A stretch of 64,000 bases of DNA from Roseateles sp049532965 (GTDB taxonomy: Bacteria; Pseudomonadota; Gammaproteobacteria; Burkholderiales; Burkholderiaceae_C), in contig NZ_CP186694.1 of the NCBI RefSeq assembly GCF_049532965.1, positions 4,030,001-4,094,000 on the forward strand, in the 5' to 3' direction. Shown here one piece after another: positions 56,708 through 64,000 of the stretch. How positions within the stretch are numbered: the stretch's first letter is position 1; every line of letters begins with the position of its first letter. A program made the position numbers and the translations under genes. The notes below the pieces were generated by a model. The model made no database searches. It was given only the letters and a program-made list of their open reading frames with translations, and was not told the DNA's origin.

Positions 56708-57851
56708 GCGTGGCCCTCCAGGCCCTTGGCCGTCGCGGCGGTCGCGATCAGCTGCTCGTCGGCGCCATAGAAGCAGGTGTGGGGATTGAGCACGCGCAGC
56801 GCCACGGTCGCGCCAGCGGCGGGCGGTTGCGCCTGCCCGGAGAGCCGCGACTTCAGCGTGTGCGGTCCGATCTTCACCGTCAGCAACCAGTAGGTGCCGA
56901 TGTCCTGCACCTGGCTGATGACGCCGGTGATCGTCCCCGTCGCCGCGGGCACGCCGTCGCCGACATCGTCGACCGCGACGTACTCCGGCCGGATGCCCAG
57001 CGTGAAGGGCTCTCCTCGCGACAACGCGGCACCGAGCTCCGGATCGACGCGGTCGATCAGCGGCTGTTCGGCGACGCTCAATCCGCCGCCTTCCTCCAGC
57101 CGCGCCGGCAGGAAGTTCATGCCCGGCGAGCCGATGAAGTGGCCGACGAAGCGGTGGCTCGGCCGCTCGAACAACTCGCCCGCCGTGCCGACCTGCACCG
57201 CGCGGCCACGCGTCATGACGACGGTGCGGTCGGCGAAGGTCAGCGCCTCCACCTGGTCATGCGTGACATAGATCAGCGTCAGCTTGAGCTCGTGGTGGAT
57301 CTGCTTGAGCTTGCGCCGCAGCTGCCACTTCAGATGGGGGTCGATGACGGTGAGGGGTTCATCGAACAGCACGGCCGACACGTCCTCGCGCACCAGTCCG
57401 CGGCCCAGCGAGATCTTCTGCTTCGCATCCGCCGCCAGGTTGGAGGCGCGCTGGTCCAGTTGGCCGTTGAGCTCAAGCATCTCGGCGATGCGGCCGACCC
57501 GCGCCTTGATGCGATCGGCCGGCACGCCGCGGTTGCGCAGCGGAAAGGCCAGGTTCTCGGCCACCGTCATCGTGTCGTAGATGACGGGGAACTGGAACAC
57601 CTGCGCAATGTTGCGCTGCTGCGGCGTGAGCGTGGTCACGTCGCGGCCGTCGAAACGCACGGTGCCGTGCGAGGGCTTCAGCAGGCCGGACACGATGTTC
57701 AGCATCGTCGTCTTGCCGCAGCCCGACGGGCCGAGCAGCGCATAGGCGCCGCCATCCTCGAAGCTCATCTTCAGCGGCAGCAGCGCATAGTCGCTGTCCG
57801 ACTTCGGATCGGGACGGTACGCGTGAGCGAGGTCCAGGTCGATGCGCGCCA

Positions 57852-57855
<4 letters not shown>
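56704..57855 (-). CDS. glpT: Glycerol ABC transporter ATPase with degenerate signature motif
   Basis: A 383-residue ABC ATPase. Walker A is normal (GPSGCGKTTML, residues 42-52), Walker B is VLFDEPLTVIDPH and the H-loop lies in YVTHDQVEAL. The ABC signature is not LSGGQ but AADAKQKISLGRGL. A C-terminal TOBE-type domain follows (FTLGIRPEYVAV, GTITGVISQVQD). It forms a heterodimer with GlpS, whose signature is normal. It overlaps glpS by four bases. Confidence 0.92.
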
Positions 57856-58922
<1,067 letters not shown>

Positions 58923-58978
58923 GAGCTCGGCTCCATCGTTGTCTCTCTCGGCATGTCGTTGTTGATTCGAGGGTCAGG

Positions 58979-60616
58979 TCATGCGGCCGCGGCGGGCGGC
59001 TGCGCCCAGAGGTGCTCGCGCTCCGCGAACCACTGGGCCACCGCCATCCGCTGCGCCTCGGTGTAATGCAGCCCCAGCTTGGAGCGGCGCCACAGCACGT
59101 CGTCCGCCGACCGTGCCCATTCTTCCCGCACGAGGTATTCGAGCTCCGCCTGGTGGAGGCCGGGGGCAATCTCCGGACCAAGGTCGCCCAGACGCTCGGC
59201 ACCGCCGAGCACGCGGCCGATGCGGCCGCCATAGGCGCGCGCCAGCCGGCGCGCCAGCGAGGGCGGCAGCCACGGATGGCGCTGGCCGATCGCGGCCAGC
59301 AGCCGCTGGAAGTCGGTATCCGGCCGTTGCGGTGCGCCGATCCACTCGCGCAGGTCGCCGCCCGGCAGGTGCGCATGCTCGGTCCAGGCACGGCGGCGAT
59401 CGCCGAGCAGCTCGCCGACCAGGTCGGCCGCGTCTTCGGCCAGCTTGCGGAAAGTCGTGATCTTGCCGCCCCAGACGCTGAGCAGCGGCGCACCGCCGTC
59501 GGCCAGCGTCTCCAGCAGGTAGTCCCGCGTCACCGCCGACGGGTCGCCGGAGGCATCGTCCAGCAGCGGCCGCACGCCGGCATAGGTCCAGACGACGTCG
59601 GCCGGCTCGACCGGCTCGCGGAAGTAGCGGCTGGCCTGCTCGCAGAGGTAGGCGATCTCGCGCTCGTCGATGCGCGCCTTGCCGAAGCCCGCCAGCGCAT
59701 CGGCCGGCAACTCCACGTCGGTGGTGCCGATCAGCGTGAAGTCGTCCTCGTAGGGGATCGCGAAGATGATGCGCTTGTCCGGGTTCTGGAAGATGTACGC
59801 GTGGTCGTGCTGGAAGCGCTTGCGCACGACGATGTGGCTGCCCTTGACCAGGCGCAGGCTCTTGGTCGCGAGCGCCTCGCCACGCGCGGGCGCGGCGACC
59901 TCGCGCAGGAACCCTTCGGCCCACGGGCCGGCGGCGTTGACCAGCGCGCGCGCCTTCAGGGTCCGCTCGCCGTCGGCGCAACGCAGCGTCGCGGTCCAGT
60001 GGTCGCCGTGGCGCTGCGCGCTGGTGACCGTCGTGCGGGTGTGCAGCACCGCACCGTGCTCGCGGGCGTCGAGCGCGTTCAGCAGCACCAGCCGCGCGTC
60101 GTCGACCCAGCCGTCGGAGTAGATGAAGCCCTGGGTGTAGGACGCCTTCAGCGGCTCGCCATAGGGCGAGCGCCGCAAGTCGACGCCTTCCGAGCCCGGC
60201 AGCACCTCGCGCCGCGCGAGGTGGTCGTACAGGAACAGCCCCATGCGGATCATCCACGCGGGCCGCATCGCCGCGTCATGCGGCATGACGAAACGCAGCG
60301 GCCACATGATGTGCGGCGCGCTGCGCAGCAGGACCTCGCGCTCCTGCAGTGCCTTGCGCACGAGCGAGAACTCGTAGTACTCGAGATAGCGCAGCCCACC
60401 GTGGATCAGCTTGGTCGACGACGAGGACGTGTGCGCCGCGAAGTCCGACGCCTCCGCCAGCACCACCTTCCAGCCGCGGCCGGCCAAGTCACGCGCGATG
60501 CCTGCGCCATTGATGCCGCCGCCGACGACGAGCACGTCGCAGACGCCCGCGGCACCCGGCGTGGCGGGCGCGCCGGGGGCGGTCGTCGCGGAGGAGGCGG
60601 TGGTCGGGGTAGGCAT
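58979..60616 (-). CDS. glpD: Glycerol-3-phosphate dehydrogenase (aerobic, FAD-dependent)
   Basis: A 545-residue membrane-associated flavoenzyme that oxidises glycerol-3-phosphate to DHAP and passes electrons to quinone. The FAD-binding VLVVGGGINGAGIARDLAGR lies near residues 29-48, then SSSTKLIHGGLRYLEYYEFS, ARALVNAAGPWAEGFL and ISVWGGKITTFRKL-type motif (LLSVWGGKITTFRKLAEDA). The Ala/Thr/Pro-rich first 25 residues are unusual. The ATG at 60616 was preferred to one at 60685. It leads the transporter operon and is divergent from glpR. Confidence 0.94.
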   Translation of the reverse strand: MPTPTTASSATTAPGAPATPGAAGVCDVLVVGGGINGAGIARDLAGRGWKVVLAEASDFAAHTSSSSTKLIHGGLRYLEYYEFSLVRKALQEREVLLRSAPHIMWPLRFVMPHDAAMRPAWMIRMGLFLYDHLARREVLPGSEGVDLRRSPYGEPLKASYTQGFIYSDGWVDDARLVLLNALDAREHGAVLHTRTTVTSAQRHGDHWTATLRCADGERTLKARALVNAAGPWAEGFLREVAAPARGEALATKSLRLVKGSHIVVRKRFQHDHAYIFQNPDKRIIFAIPYEDDFTLIGTTDVELPADALAGFGKARIDEREIAYLCEQASRYFREPVEPADVVWTYAGVRPLLDDASGDPSAVTRDYLLETLADGGAPLLSVWGGKITTFRKLAEDAADLVGELLGDRRRAWTEHAHLPGGDLREWIGAPQRPDTDFQRLLAAIGQRHPWLPPSLARRLARAYGGRIGRVLGGAERLGDLGPEIAPGLHQAELEYLVREEWARSADDVLWRRSKLGLHYTEAQRMAVAQWFAEREHLWAQPPAAAA

Positions 60617-60782
60617 CAAGGGTGGGTCTCCTGGGAGCGAATCGATCGAGCGGCCACCCACGGGTGGCCGCCTGAAAGTTCGCAATTCTGTTCTTCTTTT
60701 TTCTTTTTAGCGCGAATACGCGCGTTTGACCCAAGGGTTAACCCGATCAGTTGTTCGTTTTGGTTCCTTTAGCCTGCGCGCC
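60617..60782. promoter_or_regulatory. glpD/glpR divergent control region
   Basis: 166 bases. It has a pyrimidine-only tract at 60691-60708 (TTCTTCTTTTTTCTTTTT), which is an A-rich tract upstream of glpD on the other strand and could act as an UP element. GGGTTAACCC (60735-60744) is a perfect palindrome. TTGTTCGTTTTGGTTCC (60751-60767) and AGTTCGC near 60678 contain TTCG half-sites like those of DeoR-type GlpR operators. Confidence 0.55.
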
Positions 60783-61547
60783 ATGAATCCGAATCCCCGT
60801 CAGAACGACCTGCTGCAGGAAGTGCGCGCGCGCGGCTCGGTGAGCGTCGAGGCCCTGTCGGAGAAGTTCGGCGTGACCCTGCAGACGGTGCGCCGCGACG
60901 TGCAGCGCCTGGCCGAGGCCGGCCTGGTGCAGCGCTTCCACGGCGGCGTGCGCGTGCCGTCGTCGACCACCGAGAACATCGCCTACCGGCAGCGCCAGGC
61001 CATGCAGGCCGATGGCAAGGCGCGCATCGCCCGCGCCATCGCGGCGCGCATTCCGGCGGGCTGCTCGCTGATCCTGAACCTGGGCACCACGACCGAGGCC
61101 GTCGCGCATGCGCTGCTGCGCCACAAGGGCCTGCGCGTCATCACCAACAACCTCAATGTCGCCACCATCCTTAGCGACAACCCGGACTGCGAGCTGGTGA
61201 TGGTCGGCGGCTCGGTCCGGCATCGCGACCGCGGCATCGTCGGGGAGGCGGCGGTCGACTTCATCCGCCAGTTCAAGGTGGACATCGGGTTGATCGGGAT
61301 CTCCGGCATCGAATCCGACGGCAGCCTGCGCGACTTCGACTACCGCGAGGTGATGGTGGCGCGAACCATCGTCGAGCATTCGCGGGAGGTGTGGGTCGCG
61401 GCCGACGCGACGAAGTTCAACCGGCCGGCGATGGCCGAGGTCGCCCGATTGCCGCAGATCGACGCGCTGTTCACCGACGAGCCGCCGCCGGCGCCGTTCC
61501 CCGCGCTGATGGCCGACGCGGGCGTGGAGCTGGTGGTCGCGCCGTAG
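60783..61547 (+). CDS. glpR: DeoR-family glycerol-3-phosphate regulon repressor
   Basis: A 254-residue repressor. The N-terminal HTH is VSVEALSEKFGVTLQTVRRD followed by LVQRFHGGV. The sugar-phosphate-binding domain has LILNLGTTTEAVAHALLRHK, VITNNLNVATILS and IGISGIESDGSLRDFDYREV. It probably senses glycerol-3-phosphate and controls both divergent glp units. GlpK follows after 64 bases. Confidence 0.93.
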   Translation: MNPNPRQNDLLQEVRARGSVSVEALSEKFGVTLQTVRRDVQRLAEAGLVQRFHGGVRVPSSTTENIAYRQRQAMQADGKARIARAIAARIPAGCSLILNLGTTTEAVAHALLRHKGLRVITNNLNVATILSDNPDCELVMVGGSVRHRDRGIVGEAAVDFIRQFKVDIGLIGISGIESDGSLRDFDYREVMVARTIVEHSREVWVAADATKFNRPAMAEVARLPQIDALFTDEPPPAPFPALMADAGVELVVAP

Positions 61548-61611
61548 CATCGCGACGGGGCCTGACGGACCTTTCCGCAAGCAGTTCAAGAACACAACGA
61601 GCGAGACAGCC

Positions 61612-63105
<1,494 letters not shown>

Positions 63106-63217
63106 GCGGGGGCCCTCCTCAGGGGGTCAGGCCTTTCCCCCTTCAATGACTGATTTGAGGAAGTGCGGCACGACATGGGCGTGCCTAGAGTTGCGGGCTT
63201 CCACCCACGGAGGTTCC

Positions 63218-63481
63218 ATGGCAACCAAGTTCGACGAGTTCATCAAGATGGGCATTTATGACGAAGGCCAGGTGCTCAACATTCCCGATGAGGTCCGTGA
63301 CGAGCTCCGCCTGAATCCGGGCGATCGCGTCGAGTTCCTGCGGCTTGCCCCGCACGAGTACCTCATCTATTCAGCGGAGCACCCCCTGAGCCTGCAGGGA
63401 ATGATCGGCAAGCCCAAGCGCAAGGTCACGATCAAGGACATGAACCGCGCGATCCGTGCTCGCGGGGGACACACGATATGA
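63218..63481 (+). CDS. vapB: VapB-type antitoxin (AbrB/SpoVT-like)
   Basis: An 87-residue protein. EGQVLNIPDEVRDELRLNPG and DRVEFLRLAPHEYLIYS are the swapped-hairpin AbrB DNA-binding fold; the C-terminal tail (TIKDMNRAIRARGGHTI) probably binds the toxin. CGGAGGTTCC precedes the ATG. It overlaps vapC by ATGA at 63478-63481. Confidence 0.85.
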   Translation: MATKFDEFIKMGIYDEGQVLNIPDEVRDELRLNPGDRVEFLRLAPHEYLIYSAEHPLSLQGMIGKPKRKVTIKDMNRAIRARGGHTI

Positions 63482-63948
63482 CGGGCATCGACACCAACAT
63501 ATTGGTCCGCTATTTCGTGGATGACGACGTGAACCAAGCTGCGATCGCCCGTCATTTCCTGGAATCGTTGAGCCCCGAGCACCCCGGCTATGTATCCACC
63601 GTGGCGCTGCTGGAGTTGTGGTGGGTACTCCGTCGGTCCTACGAGATGGAGAAGGCCGGACTGGTCCGAACCATTCGAAAGCTGCTCGCCGCCTCCAACC
63701 TGCGCATCGAGCACAGGGAGGAGGTCGCTGACGCGGTCGCGCGCTTCGTCCTCGGAAGCGCCAACTTGCAGGACTACCTGATTGAACGCCGGTGCGCTGG
63801 CGCGGGCTGTGCCAGCACCATGACGTTCGACCTCGCTGCCGCCAAGTCAGCCGGTATGACGCTAGTGGGTCAGAACCCCATCGACTCACCCGCCCCTGCC
63901 AGCGTCAGCGCCCCCAGGATCGCAAAGATCACCGCCGCGATGCCATGA
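63478..63948 (+). CDS. vapC: VapC-type PIN-domain toxin
   Basis: A 156-residue putative RNase. The four acidic PIN residues are Asp5 (TGIDTNILVRYF), Glu46 (ALLELWWVLRRSY), Asp99 (ANLQDYLIERRC) and Asp118 (MTFDLAAAKSAGM). The last 25 residues (QNPIDSPAPASVSAPRIAKI) are unusual for the family and overlap 79 bases of the convergent exporter gene. Confidence 0.9.
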   Translation: MTGIDTNILVRYFVDDDVNQAAIARHFLESLSPEHPGYVSTVALLELWWVLRRSYEMEKAGLVRTIRKLLAASNLRIEHREEVADAVARFVLGSANLQDYLIERRCAGAGCASTMTFDLAAAKSAGMTLVGQNPIDSPAPASVSAPRIAKITAAMP

Positions 63949-64000
63949 ACCAGGCGCACTGGCAGCCGGTGCGCCAGCTTGTCGCCCACCAGCACCGCCG
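63870..64000 (-). CDS. TMEM165/GDT1-family cation exporter, C-terminal end (partial)
   Basis: The last 43 codons of a minus-strand gene that continues beyond the window. VLVGDKLAHRLPVRLVHGIA and AVIFAILGALTLAGAG match the final helices of the TMEM165/GDT1 (UPF0016) family, whose bacterial members export manganese. The stop is TGA at 63870-63872. It is too short to appear as a long open frame. Confidence 0.8.
   Translation of the reverse strand, partial: AVLVGDKLAHRLPVRLVHGIAAVIFAILGALTLAGAGESMGF

Overview
The window is GC-rich with short intergenic gaps and gene content typical of a free-living betaproteobacterium of the order Burkholderiales. Markers are a DUF2917 protein, the glpSTPQV glycerol transporter with its DUF2160 membrane protein, an ECF sigma/TPR-kinase pair and a beta-propeller phytase. 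A GALA-type F-box/LRR protein and a secreted pectate-lyase-like protein suggest life near plants. A Roseateles/Mitsuaria-like genus is a guess. No rRNA, tRNA or CRISPR array was seen.

Layout. 1-5895: stress-type genes (end of a manganese catalase, DUF2269 and DUF2231 membrane proteins, a ferritin-like diiron protein, a polyester-depolymerase-type esterase). 5984-11790: an accessory block with two parallel, partly decayed sets of immunity-type genes around a frameshifted cell-wall-hydrolase gene and a lipoprotein; several pieces are duplicated. 11919-13122: a GreA-like factor and a glutathione S-transferase. 13503-18593: one large CHAT-protease gene (1300 codons once repaired) split by a complete IS5-family element with a CTAG target duplication. 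19105-20502: the GALA-like gene with an hrpII-box match upstream. 20731-25710: purC followed by TPR, pentapeptide and membrane protein genes, then a gamma-glutamylcyclotransferase-like gene and class II aldolase.

26095-35710: a HATPase/DUF4325 protein, an S41 lipoprotein protease, DUF2917 diverging from a MocR-type regulator, an alpha/beta hydrolase overlapping a DMT exporter, two AraC-type regulators and a degenerate GGDEF membrane protein. 35843-41807: a secreted beta-helix protein, then a TonB-dependent receptor and a beta-propeller phytase behind a PHO-box-like repeat. 41833-43509: hipBA with a 13-bp inverted-repeat operator. 44039-52683: a degenerate GGDEF protein, an ECF sigma factor with a Ser/Thr kinase, lipoproteins, an RDD/ClpP-fold fusion and a TerB-like protein.

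52878-63105 is a complete glycerol regulon. On the minus strand glpD, glpS, glpT, glpP, glpQ, a DUF2160 gene and glpV form one overlapping unit; on the plus strand lie glpR and glpK. The ABC transporter takes up glycerol, GlpK phosphorylates it, GlpD oxidises glycerol-3-phosphate to DHAP, and GlpR probably controls both units from the shared 166-bp gap. The window ends with vapBC and the 3' end of a TMEM165/GDT1-family exporter gene.
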